DNA of 41,204 nt from UBA4582 sp047630175. GTDB taxonomy: Bacteria > Pseudomonadota > Gammaproteobacteria > Pseudomonadales > Azotimanducaceae. Where the stretch lies: NCBI GenBank assembly GCA_047630175.1, contig JBLHVI010000030.1:1-41204 (forward strand), given 5' to 3'. A model generated the notes under the pieces. It ran no database searches. It saw nothing but the letters and a program-made list of their open reading frames with translations, and had not been told where the DNA came from. The position numbers and the translations under genes were made by a program. Below are positions 1 through 9,157 of this stretch, in pieces. Each line of letters opens with the position of its first letter. The stretch's first letter is position 1.

Positions 1-703
1 TTGCCTTGCCATATAAACCCACGCCAACGAGCGCCAGGTCATTCATCGCCTCGTCAATTCGCAGACCTTCTACGTACGGATAATCTATGGCAGTGAAGCG
101 AGTGTCTTGCCCCGGCATCTGACTCGGATCATACAGCGTCTCGAAGCGCACATACTTAGCACGCGACGTGGGCTTGAAGCGCTTAAGAAGGTCCGCCAGA
201 GGGAACCCGATCCATGGCACAACCATTGACCATGCCTCTACGCAGCGTAACCGATAAATTCGCTCCTCTAATGAATGCGGTTTGAGAATATCCTCAAGAT
301 TGAATTTGCCAGTAAGCTCTGCTTCACCCTTTATTTCTAACTGCCAAGGGTCAGTCTTGAAATTGGCAGCATTCTCCTTCGGGTCACCCTTATCATTACC
401 AAACTCATAGAAATTGTTATAACCGGTAACCACATCCCACGGCGCTGGGACCTCTTGGGTTGAGTAAGGGCCCGGTATCGCTTGCCCAACTTTGGCCTGC
501 AACCAGTCCGGCGCTGCAGACGCGTACTCAACGGCACCCGTATACCGCGCTATCGCGGCCTGAGCCGTGCTCGGCACAAGACTCGGGAGCAGAGCTGCAC
601 CGGCTAACAGGCCGGCACCTTGCATAAACTCTCGACGCCGCAGGTATGTCGCCTCGGGCGTTATCTCTGACGATTTTATCTCACCGGTTTTCTTAATCAG
701 CAT
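1..703 (-). CDS. msrP: MsrP, periplasmic methionine-sulfoxide reductase catalytic subunit (partial)
   Basis: This is the N-terminal 234 codons of a YedY/MsrP-type molybdopterin oxidoreductase; the rest lies beyond the left window edge. The protein starts with ATG at 703 behind an AAAGGGG ribosome site. A twin-arginine signal (RRREFMQGAG, about residues 27-36, followed by a hydrophobic stretch ending in an Ala-X-Ala-like site) predicts Tat export after cofactor insertion. The segment YRLRCVEAWSMVVPW carries the cysteine expected to ligate molybdenum. In the family MsrP repairs oxidised methionines in envelope proteins, with electrons from the membrane haem protein MsrQ. msrQ would be expected next, outside the window. 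It lies downstream of pssA on the same strand, as in Pseudomonas. Confidence 0.93.
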   Translation of the reverse strand, partial: MLIKKTGEIKSSEITPEATYLRRREFMQGAGLLAGAALLPSLVPSTAQAAIARYTGAVEYASAAPDWLQAKVGQAIPGPYSTQEVPAPWDVVTGYNNFYEFGNDKGDPKENAANFKTDPWQLEIKGEAELTGKFNLEDILKPHSLEERIYRLRCVEAWSMVVPWIGFPLADLLKRFKPTSRAKYVRFETLYDPSQMPGQDTRFTAIDYPYVEGLRIDEAMNDLALVGVGLYGKA

Positions 704-970
704 TGAACTGCGCCCCTTTCACTACAAACAGTAGCATTGTAAAAGTTTCGCGACAAAAAGTGTCGCTATTGAGATATCACACCAGAGGTGACACCCAATA
801 GGAATAAAAGCAAAACTTAAAAAACGACATCGCCACCTACATGGGACAAGCTGTTGAACCCATCCATCTCAACCTATGGACTATCAACTAAAGGATTTGT
901 TACAACCGGCGCTTTACGACAACGGCAGGACTGACACGCAAATCGTCAGATTATATCTTGCACAACCTGT

Positions 971-1783
971 TCAGACAGGCTTTGCGCCTTTATGCCGGCG
1001 CCGCAGTAACGCCTGCGCCGGTCCTGATCCCGCATAGATGAGCGCCATACCTAGCAACACCAGGGGAGGGTTAGCGAAAATCAGCGCGAACAGTCCTACC
1101 ACGACCAACATATACATAAAAGGTACGCGCTGCATATCCACTTGCTTAGGACTGTAATAACGAAAATTACTTACCATTAATATCGCTGCGACTACGGTCA
1201 TGCAAGCCATCGGAATAGCGATCGGCAGGGTCGCATCGCTGGCGGAATTATCCACCCAAACCCACACTGACGTCGCCACGACGCCCGCCGCCATTGGGCT
1301 AGCAAGACCAAAAAATACGGTATTATCAGGCTTTGTATTGAATCGCGCCAAACGCAACGCTGCACAAGCCATGTAAAGGAAAGCCACCAACCAACCAAAT
1401 TTGCCGAGGTCCGACAGCACCCAACTGAACATCAGCACCGCCGGTGCGACGCCAAACGCCACCAAATCCGAGAGGCTGTCATACTGCACACCAAATTCGC
1501 TTTGCGTGTTGGTCAATCGGGCGATCCGCCCATCCAACGCATCCAAAAAACCGGCAATGATAATTGCTATAGCTGCGTTTTCGAGCACGCCGCTCATGGA
1601 TGAGATGATGGCATAGAAACCGGAGAACAGAGCTCCAGTAGTAATCAGGTTCGGTAACAGATAAATACCGCGCCGCAGGCCCTCGCGCTGTGGCTGTACC
1701 TTTGGGAGCGCCCCCTCTTGGCCTTCATCTTCTGTGACGGCATCTTTCGCGTTCAGGTCGTCAGAATCTTCTTGCCTACTCAT
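971..1783 (-). CDS. pssA: CDP-diacylglycerol--serine O-phosphatidyltransferase
   Basis: This 270-residue integral membrane enzyme makes phosphatidylserine from CDP-diacylglycerol and serine, the first step toward phosphatidylethanolamine. The CDP-alcohol phosphotransferase signature DG-x2-AR-x8-G-x3-D-x3-D is complete in the segment that begins DALDGRIAR and ends YDSLSDLVAFG. Several hydrophobic segments follow, and the first 35 or so residues form an acidic, probably cytoplasmic extension. The ATG at 1783 has AAAGGG about 8 bases upstream. It follows ilvH after 81 bases on the same strand and precedes msrP, as in Pseudomonas, except that ilvC is not present between ilvH and pssA. Confidence 0.94.
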   Translation of the reverse strand: MSRQEDSDDLNAKDAVTEDEGQEGALPKVQPQREGLRRGIYLLPNLITTGALFSGFYAIISSMSGVLENAAIAIIIAGFLDALDGRIARLTNTQSEFGVQYDSLSDLVAFGVAPAVLMFSWVLSDLGKFGWLVAFLYMACAALRLARFNTKPDNTVFFGLASPMAAGVVATSVWVWVDNSASDATLPIAIPMACMTVVAAILMVSNFRYYSPKQVDMQRVPFMYMLVVVGLFALIFANPPLVLLGMALIYAGSGPAQALLRRRHKGAKPV

Positions 1784-1864
1784 AGCAACTGCCCTTTAGG
1801 AAACCTTTCTATCACACCTTTCTGTCAAATCTTTATATTCAGCCTGTACTGAAAACCTGTCTAT

Positions 1865-2356
1865 TTAGACGGCGAGGATTTTATCTCCTCTGGAAATGCC
1901 AGATACCCCTGAACGCACAACCTCCAGCACAACTGACTCAGACATCGCGCGAACAAACGCATCAAGCTTGTCTGAGGGGCCCGCCAATTGGATGGTGTAC
2001 GCATTATGTGTCACGTCGACAATCTGACCGCGGAAAATATCTGCCGTGCGTTTGATTTCTGCTCGTTGAGCCCCAGTTCCTTTAACCTTTATCAGCATCA
2101 ACTCGCGCTCAATATGCTCACCATCGGTTAAGTCAACTAGCTTTACAACCTCGATCAACTTATTCAGCTGCTTGGTGATCTGCTCAACCTGCGTATCGCT
2201 GGCAGATGTGGTCAGCGTTAGACGCGAAAGGGTGTCGTCTTCAGTCGGCGCCACGGTCAACGTTTCGATATTATAGTTTCGCTGCGCAAACAAACCGATA
2301 ATACGCGACAAGGCGCCAGCCTCGTTCTCCATCAGTACAGAAATAATTCTACGCAT
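1865..2356 (-). CDS. ilvH: acetolactate synthase, small regulatory subunit
   Basis: The 163-residue protein has the length and N-terminal ACT domain of IlvH (RRIISVLMENEAGALSRI, then NIETLTV), which binds valine and mediates feedback inhibition of the catalytic subunit. A second C-terminal regulatory domain runs from about residue 80 to the end. Its ATG overlaps the stop codon of ilvI by one base (TAATG), so the two are translationally coupled. A strong AAAGGGG site lies inside the end of ilvI. Product and partner form the first committed complex of branched-chain amino acid synthesis. Confidence 0.95.
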   Translation of the reverse strand: MRRIISVLMENEAGALSRIIGLFAQRNYNIETLTVAPTEDDTLSRLTLTTSASDTQVEQITKQLNKLIEVVKLVDLTDGEHIERELMLIKVKGTGAQRAEIKRTADIFRGQIVDVTHNAYTIQLAGPSDKLDAFVRAMSESVVLEVVRSGVSGISRGDKILAV

Positions 2357-4092
2357 TAGTTACGCACCCCTTTCTTCAGCCACATATCCTGCATCGAACC
2401 GTTCGGCGCTACATGCATGGGGTAAACGTGCTCTTCAGGGTCAACCATAATGTCAACAAATACCAGCCTGTCTTTCAGCGCGAACGCCTGTTCAAGCACG
2501 CCATCAAGCTCAGCGAGCGTTTCAACCCTGAGCCCGACGTGACCATAGGCCTCGACCAATTTGACAAAATCAGGCAGCGAATCCATGTAACTGTTCGAAT
2601 GCCGCCCTTCATACTGCATGTCTTGCCACTGCTTAACCATGCCCAGCGAGCGGTTGTTGATATTCATAATCTTTATCGGCAAACCATACTGCGCACAGGT
2701 TGAAAGCTCCTGAATATTCATCTGGATGCTGCCCTCACCGGTAATGCAACACACCACCTCATCGGGAAACGCCATCTGCACACCCATGGCTGATGGCAAG
2801 CCAAAACCCATGGTTCCCAGTCCGCCTGAATTAATCCAGCGTCGGGGCTTATCAAAGGGATAATAAAGAGCAGCAAACATCTGGTGCTGACCCACATCAG
2901 ATGTGATGTAAGCATCACCATGGCTTGCTTTGTAAACAGCCTGCACAGCCTCTTGGGGCTTAATCGTTTTACCATCCTCACACGGGGTGACGTGCAGACT
3001 GTCTTGCTTGCGCCAGCCTTGAATCTGCTCCCACCATTCTGCCAGCAGCGCCGACTGGGCTTTAGTCCGCTTGCCAACCTTTGCCCGACACAGCTCAACC
3101 ATGTCAGCAAGCACACTTTTCACGGGACCAACGATGGGCACATCGACGCCAACGATCTTGGAAATCGAGGTGGGATCTATGTCGATATGTATAATTTTCG
3201 CATAGGGGCAAAACTTGGCCACTGTATTCGTTACCCGATCGTCAAACCGCGCGCCAACGGCAAACAATACATCGCAGTTGTGCATCGCCTTATTTGCTTC
3301 AAAGGTACCGTGCATGCCCAGCATGCCAAGAAATTGCTCGTCTGTGCCAGGATACGCGCCCAATCCCATCAACGTGTTGACAATGGGATAGCCCAGCATT
3401 TTGGTCAACGCAATTAGCTCATCGCAGCCTTCTCCTATGATCACCCCACCGCCGGCGTAAATCATTGGTCGCTCAGCTTCCAACAATATCGCCAGCGCCT
3501 TCTTTATCTGTCCGGTATGGCCCTTGGCTGCAGGGCTGTAAGAACGCATGCTGACTTCCTTCGGGTACTCAAACTCAACCTTGTCCGTTGGATTGGTAAT
3601 GTCTTTCGGAATATCAATAACAACAGGCCCTGGCCGGCCTGATGTCGCAATATAAAACGCTTTCTTCATGGCCATAGGGATTTCAGCAGCACTTCTCACC
3701 AGAAAGCTGTGTTTTACGATAGGACGCGATATGCCCACCATATCGGTTTCTTGAAACGAGTCGGTACCAATCAGGTGGCTTTGCACCTGCCCAGAAATCA
3801 CCACCATAGGAATTGAGTCCATGTATGCCGTGGCAATGCCGGTTATCGCATTGGTCGCACCGGGCCCAGAAGTGACGAGCACCACACCAGGTCGACCGGT
3901 ACTTCGTGCATAACCGTCAGCCATGTGGGTTGCGGCCTGTTCATGACGCACCAGAATATGTTTGATTCGATCTTGTCTGAAGAGCGCGTCATAGATGTGC
4001 AAAACAGCGCCCCCCGGATAACCGAACACGTAGTCGACATTTTCTTCCTGGAGGCAGCGGATCAGAATATCTCCGCCAGATAGCATTTCCAA
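2356..4092 (-). CDS. ilvI: acetolactate synthase, large catalytic subunit
   Basis: This thiamine-diphosphate enzyme condenses pyruvate with pyruvate or 2-oxobutyrate for valine, leucine and isoleucine synthesis. The N-terminal motif VFGYPGGAVLHIYD contains the family's pattern around the catalytic region, and ITGEGSIQMNIQEL...NNR is the ThDP-binding motif. GEG replaces the commoner GDG, as I recall for Pseudomonas homologs. I prefer the TTG start at 4092, giving (M)EMLSGGDIL like its homologs, because AAGGTGA lies 5 bases upstream. An in-frame ATG at 4137 would add 15 residues that look like leader sequence (593 aa). The gene overlaps ilvH by one base. Confidence 0.94.
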   Translation of the reverse strand: MEMLSGGDILIRCLQEENVDYVFGYPGGAVLHIYDALFRQDRIKHILVRHEQAATHMADGYARSTGRPGVVLVTSGPGATNAITGIATAYMDSIPMVVISGQVQSHLIGTDSFQETDMVGISRPIVKHSFLVRSAAEIPMAMKKAFYIATSGRPGPVVIDIPKDITNPTDKVEFEYPKEVSMRSYSPAAKGHTGQIKKALAILLEAERPMIYAGGGVIIGEGCDELIALTKMLGYPIVNTLMGLGAYPGTDEQFLGMLGMHGTFEANKAMHNCDVLFAVGARFDDRVTNTVAKFCPYAKIIHIDIDPTSISKIVGVDVPIVGPVKSVLADMVELCRAKVGKRTKAQSALLAEWWEQIQGWRKQDSLHVTPCEDGKTIKPQEAVQAVYKASHGDAYITSDVGQHQMFAALYYPFDKPRRWINSGGLGTMGFGLPSAMGVQMAFPDEVVCCITGEGSIQMNIQELSTCAQYGLPIKIMNINNRSLGMVKQWQDMQYEGRHSNSYMDSLPDFVKLVEAYGHVGLRVETLAELDGVLEQAFALKDRLVFVDIMVDPEEHVYPMHVAPNGSMQDMWLKKGVRN

Positions 4093-4097
4093 CTTTT

Positions 4098-4104
4098 TCA
4101 CCTT
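4098..4104 (-). promoter_or_regulatory. ribosome binding site deciding the ilvI start
   Basis: On the minus strand AAGGTGA sits 5 bases before a TTG codon at 4092. This supports TTG initiation inside the longer reading frame, at the point where homologous proteins begin. Confidence 0.55.
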
Positions 4105-4300
4105 ATTTCTCAGAATTATAGAGCCGGGCATTTTCATTCATAGCAGCCGAGGCTGTCAATGTTTTAGACCTCTGAAGCGGCCGATAGACTGCCAATCTGC
4201 GACCGCCTAACCTCGATTTGCCCTGCTCAACGCGAGCAATAGTCGAAATTCACGTTCGCATACGCTAAACTTTAAAACGTGTTATCCCAGCGTGGTTTAG

Positions 4301-4822
4301 ATGAAAAACTTAATCTGTGTTCTGATAGTGTCCATGATACCCATGAGCGTCCTCGCTCAGGACTACTACGTCTGGGTGGACACTAATGGCGTTACAAACT
4401 ATGCCCAGCAAAAGCCTCAAGGCTTCGAATCCCGCTTAATCAGTAGCTCGCAGCGACCCGGCAGCGACAGAGCCATCGTCGACACGACACGCGGATCGCG
4501 GCCCGGCGCCCAAGCATTTGATGCTGCCGCACAAGCTGAGCAAACCGCCAAACAGGCCGCCGCCTCAAAAGCCGCTCCCATTGTCGAAGAAGTCGACCCG
4601 GACGAAATAATCGCAGAAGATCGCGCGATCGTGGCAGCCAAGATCAACGAGCAGAAACGCGCCAACTGTGACATCGGCAAAAAACAGCTGACGACCCTCG
4701 AAATGTTCCGCCGCATTCGCGTCAAAGGTGACGATGGCGAAGACCGAGTTCTGAGCGACGAAGAAAAAGCGACTCGAACTGCAACAGCGCGCCAAATCAT
4801 TCGCGACAACTGCACGGGCTAA
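4301..4822 (+). CDS. DUF4124 domain exported protein
   Basis: A 173-residue protein of unknown function. It has a classical signal peptide (MKNLICVLIVSMIPMSVLA, cleavage expected before QDYY). The DUF4124 signature then follows directly: YYVWVDTNGVTNYAQQKP, the Tyr-Trp-x-Asp-x-x-Gly pattern of that small domain. The rest is an alanine-rich, charged and probably helical segment ending in CTG, with two cysteines (in ANCDIGKK and DNCTG) that could pair in the periplasm. It is divergent from ilvI and convergent with pgeF. Neighbours give no functional clue. DUF4124 proteins are widespread periplasmic proteins of gammaproteobacteria without an assigned role. Confidence 0.85.
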   Translation: MKNLICVLIVSMIPMSVLAQDYYVWVDTNGVTNYAQQKPQGFESRLISSSQRPGSDRAIVDTTRGSRPGAQAFDAAAQAEQTAKQAAASKAAPIVEEVDPDEIIAEDRAIVAAKINEQKRANCDIGKKQLTTLEMFRRIRVKGDDGEDRVLSDEEKATRTATARQIIRDNCTG

Positions 4823-4834
4823 CCCTTTGGCGGA

Positions 4835-5563
4835 CTAATCGCGCCAAATCAAGGCTGCCATACGTCCAGTAACCCCGTCGCGACGGTAAGAATAATACGC
4901 GGGATCACAAAACGTACACTCACCACCACCGCTCACTGTATTAACGCCCGCCAACTGCAGCTGTTGACGTGCAATGGCATACAGATCGAGCATCCAATGC
5001 TGCGCGTCTCTGCCTACCGCAAAACCTGTACTGCCCTGAAAACGCGATCTGACCTGTGCGTCGACTTCGTAATGACAGGGACCAATAGCGGGGCCCATCC
5101 AAGCAAGCAGATCATCACTCGCGAAGCGCGCAACCACTTGGCCAATAACCCCTAACGCAAGCCCACGCCAGCCCGCATGAGCGGCGGCAATCTCTTTGCC
5201 ATCACGGCTGCATATAAGGATGGGCAAACAGTCCGCGACCATAATCGCCAACACCTGACCGCTTGTCTGGCAGAAAGCAGCATCCGCTTCGATTGGCCGC
5301 TGGAGCCCAGGCACCGTCTCTAACTGACTGCCCGGAACGTAGACGCCGGTCCCATGTACTTGAGTCAACCAAGCTGGCGTTGCCGGCAAACTCGCTTGAT
5401 GCTGCAACAATTGTCGATTACGCGTCACATGCGCCGGCTGATCGCCAACATGCAATGCCAGATTGAATGCACCGTACACACCCGCGCTCATGCCGCCGAC
5501 CCGCGTTGTGACCAGACCATGCACATTTGCCGGCGGCGTCCAATCTGGCTCGTGCCAACTCAA
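4835..5563 (-). CDS. pgeF: peptidoglycan editing factor PgeF (YfiH/multicopper polyphenol oxidase family)
   Basis: The 242-residue length and motifs match the YfiH/DUF152 family. The metal or active-site residues His70 (TQVHG), Cys112 (VADCLP) and His129 (AAHAGWRG) are all present, as is the C-terminal CTFCDPAYYSYRRDG. In E. coli the protein removes misincorporated serine from UDP-MurNAc-peptide, keeping peptidoglycan precursors correct; other members act on purine nucleosides. The start is a TTG at 5563, giving MSWHEPDW, which aligns with homologs. It follows rluD after 51 bases, the usual rluD-pgeF order. The normal next neighbour in Pseudomonas, clpB, is absent here. Confidence 0.93.
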   Translation of the reverse strand: MSWHEPDWTPPANVHGLVTTRVGGMSAGVYGAFNLALHVGDQPAHVTRNRQLLQHQASLPATPAWLTQVHGTGVYVPGSQLETVPGLQRPIEADAAFCQTSGQVLAIMVADCLPILICSRDGKEIAAAHAGWRGLALGVIGQVVARFASDDLLAWMGPAIGPCHYEVDAQVRSRFQGSTGFAVGRDAQHWMLDLYAIARQQLQLAGVNTVSGGGECTFCDPAYYSYRRDGVTGRMAALIWRD

Positions 5564-5614
5564 TGATTGCTGACCTGCGGGCTCACCGCATCAGCAGCAG
5601 TGTCGCGGTGAACG

Positions 5615-6571
5615 TCAGCCTTCATCTAAATCTGCCAAACTTAGGCTGGCTAACAGGCCTTCAATATCCGCAGGGATAGGCACCGACCAGTGGCAATCCT
5701 CGTCGGTCAATGGATGTTGCAGGCTTAACTCTCTAGCATGTAGCGCCGGACGCGAAAATAATTGCAGCGCTTCGAGCAACGCGGGATGCCGGTTTCGCGG
5801 GATTTTATAACCCCCGCCATAGGTTTTATCGCCGATCAAACTATGGTGAATATGCTGCATGTGTACCCGAATCTGATGCGTTCGCCCCGTTTCCAACGAT
5901 ACTTCCAGACGCGTGTGCTCGCCAAACTGCTTCAGCACATTGTAACGGGTCTTCGCTTCCTTGCCGTCTTTACGCACGGTCATCTTGGTGCGTTGGCTCG
6001 GATGTCGGCCAATCGCGGCATCGACTTTGCCTGGACCTTCAAAAACGCCATACACCACGGCCTCGTAGATGCGCTTCACGCTGCGATCCTGCAACTGCTG
6101 AACTAGCCTGTGCTGGCTTTCCAGCGTCTTGGCAACCACCAGCAGTCCTGTCGTATCCTTATCAAGGCGATGCACAATACCCGCTCTAGGCACCGCATCC
6201 AGCGGCGGGTAATGGAACAGCAAGGCATTCAGCAACGTGCCGTCGTGGTTCCCTGCGCCCGGATGAACAACGAGGCCCATGGGCTTATTCACCACCAGCA
6301 GAGCCTCGTCTTCAAAAACAATATCAAGAGCTATATCCTCAGGCTCAGACGTCACCTCTGTGGCGAGGACCTCGATGACAATACTTTCACCACCAAAGAG
6401 CCGAAACCCTGTTCGCAACGCCTGACCGTTTACCTTTAGTCCGCCTGATTTAATCCATGATTGAAGCCGTGAACGGGAATACTGCGGAAACAACTCCGCA
6501 GCAACATGGTCTAGTCGTTGCCGAGCCATATTGTCCGGGACTTTTGCTTGATGGGAGATCTCTACTGGCAT
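5615..6571 (-). CDS. rluD: 23S rRNA pseudouridine(1911/1915/1917) synthase RluD
   Basis: RluD modifies helix 69 of 23S rRNA. An N-terminal S4-type RNA-binding domain (about residues 13-60, with SRSRLQSWIKSG) precedes the RluA-type catalytic domain. The catalytic aspartate is in HRLDKDTTGLLVVAKT (about residue 137 from this start), followed by GRTHQIRVHM. I chose ATG 6571 (MPVEISHQAKVPDNM) because it aligns with the E. coli start and has AGG just upstream; an in-frame GTG at 6586 adds 5 residues. It is divergent from bamD, the common gammaproteobacterial pairing. Confidence 0.95.
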   Translation of the reverse strand: MPVEISHQAKVPDNMARQRLDHVAAELFPQYSRSRLQSWIKSGGLKVNGQALRTGFRLFGGESIVIEVLATEVTSEPEDIALDIVFEDEALLVVNKPMGLVVHPGAGNHDGTLLNALLFHYPPLDAVPRAGIVHRLDKDTTGLLVVAKTLESQHRLVQQLQDRSVKRIYEAVVYGVFEGPGKVDAAIGRHPSQRTKMTVRKDGKEAKTRYNVLKQFGEHTRLEVSLETGRTHQIRVHMQHIHHSLIGDKTYGGGYKIPRNRHPALLEALQLFSRPALHARELSLQHPLTDEDCHWSVPIPADIEGLLASLSLADLDEG

Positions 6572-6675
6572 ACAACCTGCTAACACTACTTGGGAATGGG
6601 CGGAGGCTATGGTTAAATAGCCGGAATATCAAGCACCTACCTTATCTCTTGCACTAACTGGAAATATCAACAGAT

Positions 6676-7497
6676 ATGCGCCTAATTATGACTTTGATCG
6701 CGGTAGCACTATTGACCGCTTGTGGCAGCGATCCTGTTCAAGACCCAGATGCAACCGAGCTTGAATTCTATCAGAAAGCCCAAAGCAGTTTACGCAGTTC
6801 TAATTACGGCGATGCGGTTTCACGCCTGCAGTTCCTCGAAGCACGATATCCGTTCGGCCGTTATGCTGAACAAGCCCAGCTAGAAATCATCTACGCTTAC
6901 TACAAAAGTGGCCAACCAGAAGCCGCCAGAGCCGCGGCTGACCGATTTATTCGTCTCCATCCTCGACACCCTAATGTTGATTACGCTTACTATCTGCGTG
7001 GCATGGCATCCTTTGAGGAAGACGAAAATTTCCTTGCCCAGTTTTTACCCTTAGACCCATCAACCCGCGATCCCGGCGCCGCCAAAGACTCCTTCAGCGA
7101 CTTTGCCCAGCTGATCGGGCGATTCCCTAGCAGCCAGTACGCCCCAGACGCGCAAAAGCGTATGGTCTATTTGCGCAACCTGCTCGCCCAGTCAGAAATT
7201 AACGTTGCCCGCTACTACATTTATCGCGGCGCCTACATCGCGGCGGCGAACCGTGGACGCTATGTTTTCGAAAATTACCAAGAAACACCGTCGGTCCCTG
7301 ACGCGCTCGCTATTATGGTTGAAGCCTACAAGCTTCTCGAAATGGAAGAACTCGCCGGCGAATCGTTGCAAGTCTTAAACAACAGTTTTCCCGATCACTC
7401 GTCACTCACCAAAAGTGGCCAGCTGAGGAGTAGCAAGTCTGTTAAAAACACCCAACGCTCGTGGATCAACCGATTAACCTTTGGCCTCCTTGGCTAG
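6676..7497 (+). CDS. bamD: outer membrane assembly lipoprotein BamD
   Basis: BamD (YfiO/ComL) is the essential lipoprotein partner of BamA in inserting beta-barrel proteins into the outer membrane. A type II signal peptide with lipobox LLTAC puts the lipidated cysteine at residue 16. TPR-like helices follow, with the characteristic ARYPFGRYAEQAQLE and DYAYYLRG segments. The 273-residue length is slightly above that of E. coli (245). It is divergently arranged with rluD across an 104-base gap that probably holds both promoters. pilS follows on the same strand after 58 bases. Confidence 0.95.
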   Translation: MRLIMTLIAVALLTACGSDPVQDPDATELEFYQKAQSSLRSSNYGDAVSRLQFLEARYPFGRYAEQAQLEIIYAYYKSGQPEAARAAADRFIRLHPRHPNVDYAYYLRGMASFEEDENFLAQFLPLDPSTRDPGAAKDSFSDFAQLIGRFPSSQYAPDAQKRMVYLRNLLAQSEINVARYYIYRGAYIAAANRGRYVFENYQETPSVPDALAIMVEAYKLLEMEELAGESLQVLNNSFPDHSSLTKSGQLRSSKSVKNTQRSWINRLTFGLLG

Positions 7498-7555
7498 CGA
7501 GAAAATCGCGTAATTTACAAAACCAGTCATAGGACAATCTATCGACAAGGAAGCT

Positions 7556-9145
7556 ATGGTTGACACTGCACCCAAAGAACTACAAAGCCTGCAACGCACC
7601 ACTATTTTGCGTGTCTATAACTACTATCGCATCCTGATTTCGTTCCTATTCTTATTTCTGTTTTTAGACAGCAACTTCAACGCCTTTATCGGCAAATTCA
7701 ACCCAGAGCTATTTCAGATAACTAGCGTTACCTATCTGTGCATGAATATCGTTGTCGGTCTTGCGACCTTCTTTATTAACGTCAAATGGTTAGCCCAGAC
7801 AGGACCTGCTTTCGCCATATTGCTGATCGACATCATCTGCCTGACTCTCCTGATATCCGCCAGCGGCGGTGTTACTTCTGGACTCGGCAATTTTCTGATT
7901 TTTACTTGTGCTTTCAGTGGCAGTTTGATTCTAGGACGCGTCTCCAGCGTTATCCCTGCTATCTGTTTCATCCTCGTCGTCTATGACGAGTTTTATCTAT
8001 TTTTCCTCGGTGAGAACGACCTCCAAAGCTTCTTTCAAGCAGGCATCCTTGGTGTGGTCTACTTCGTTGCCAACGTATTTTTCCAGACCGCCTCCCAGCA
8101 ACTACGCAAAACTGAAAGCCAAGTTTATACCCTCGAACAAATCAATCATGTAATTATCGAAACCTTAAAAACAGGCGTGGTCGTGGTCACTAGTACCGGG
8201 AAAATTAAATCGATCAATCATGCTGGCGAAGCCTTCCTACGAATACCGGCAGAGCCGGACATCGCTAGGGAAAGGCTGCCCTACCGGCTGATTGACAAGC
8301 TAGCTGCCTGGAGAGACAGCCCGCAACAAGGCACTGTCACCTTCCATACCCGCGAGACATCCCCCGAATTGATTGCGTCGTTCTCGACCCTTGGATCCGC
8401 CGGTGCCGATGCTGATACGTTAATTTTTATCGAAGACAGTACTGCCGTCCAAAAGCAGGCTCAACAACTTAAGCTGGCAGCTTTAGGGCGCCTTTCTGCC
8501 AGTATCGCCCACGAAATTCGCAATCCTTTGGGCGCGATCAGCCACGCCGCACAGTTGCTTGCAGAATCACCTGATCTGAGCAAAGGCGATTTGCGCTTAA
8601 GTGAAATTATCCAAAATCACTGCCTACGCATGAACGGCGTCATTGAAAATGTTCTGCACATGTCGAGACGCACTAACGCGGTACCACAACTGCTGCCACT
8701 CGATGAATGGTTAGCGAATTTTATCAGTGAATTTGTCGCAGGCCAGCCAGGCACGCCAATTATTAATGTTGATATTGAACCTGTGGATATTAAGATCTAT
8801 ATGGACCCCCAACATCTCTCCCAGATACTTGGTAATCTGTGCCAGAACGGACTACGATACAGCGAGCAAGCAACCCAAGAAGCGCGCATACTGCTGCGCA
8901 GCAGATTAGATTTAGGCTCATCAAAGCCTTACTTGGAGGTCATAGACTATGGCCATGGAGTTGAAAAATCGTCCGTCGAAAACCTGTTCGAGCCGTTCTT
9001 CACCACAGAAGCCAAGGGCACAGGCCTCGGCCTGTATTTATCGATGGAACTCAGTCAGGCAAACAATGCGCGTCTTAGCTATTCCCAGACAGAACATGGT
9101 GGCAGCTGTTTCAGCATTGCATTCCTTGAAGCTTCACGGCAATAA
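7556..9145 (+). CDS. pilS: PilS, type IV pilus sensor histidine kinase
   Basis: The 529-residue kinase has about six transmembrane helices in its first 180 residues, as in P. aeruginosa PilS. A PAS-like linker follows at about 195-295, and then the dimerisation helix with phosphoacceptor His319 in ASIAHEIRNPLGAI. The ATPase domain has an N box (LGNLCQNGLRYS) and glycine boxes (DYGHGV and KGTGLGLYLS). AAGGAAG lies close to the ATG. pilR begins 12 bases downstream. In Pseudomonas PilS senses the pilin level in the membrane and adjusts PilR activity, which drives sigma-54-dependent pilA transcription. No pilA is present in this window. Confidence 0.93.
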   Translation: MVDTAPKELQSLQRTTILRVYNYYRILISFLFLFLFLDSNFNAFIGKFNPELFQITSVTYLCMNIVVGLATFFINVKWLAQTGPAFAILLIDIICLTLLISASGGVTSGLGNFLIFTCAFSGSLILGRVSSVIPAICFILVVYDEFYLFFLGENDLQSFFQAGILGVVYFVANVFFQTASQQLRKTESQVYTLEQINHVIIETLKTGVVVVTSTGKIKSINHAGEAFLRIPAEPDIARERLPYRLIDKLAAWRDSPQQGTVTFHTRETSPELIASFSTLGSAGADADTLIFIEDSTAVQKQAQQLKLAALGRLSASIAHEIRNPLGAISHAAQLLAESPDLSKGDLRLSEIIQNHCLRMNGVIENVLHMSRRTNAVPQLLPLDEWLANFISEFVAGQPGTPIINVDIEPVDIKIYMDPQHLSQILGNLCQNGLRYSEQATQEARILLRSRLDLGSSKPYLEVIDYGHGVEKSSVENLFEPFFTTEAKGTGLGLYLSMELSQANNARLSYSQTEHGGSCFSIAFLEASRQ

Positions 9146-9157
9146 ATAGAGATTTTT

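Noticed and set aside
4138..4300. Attenuator or leader peptide for ilvIH
   Set aside because: A short CAGCC/GGCTG stem with a 2-base loop is present, but no branched-chain-rich leader ORF or T run was seen.
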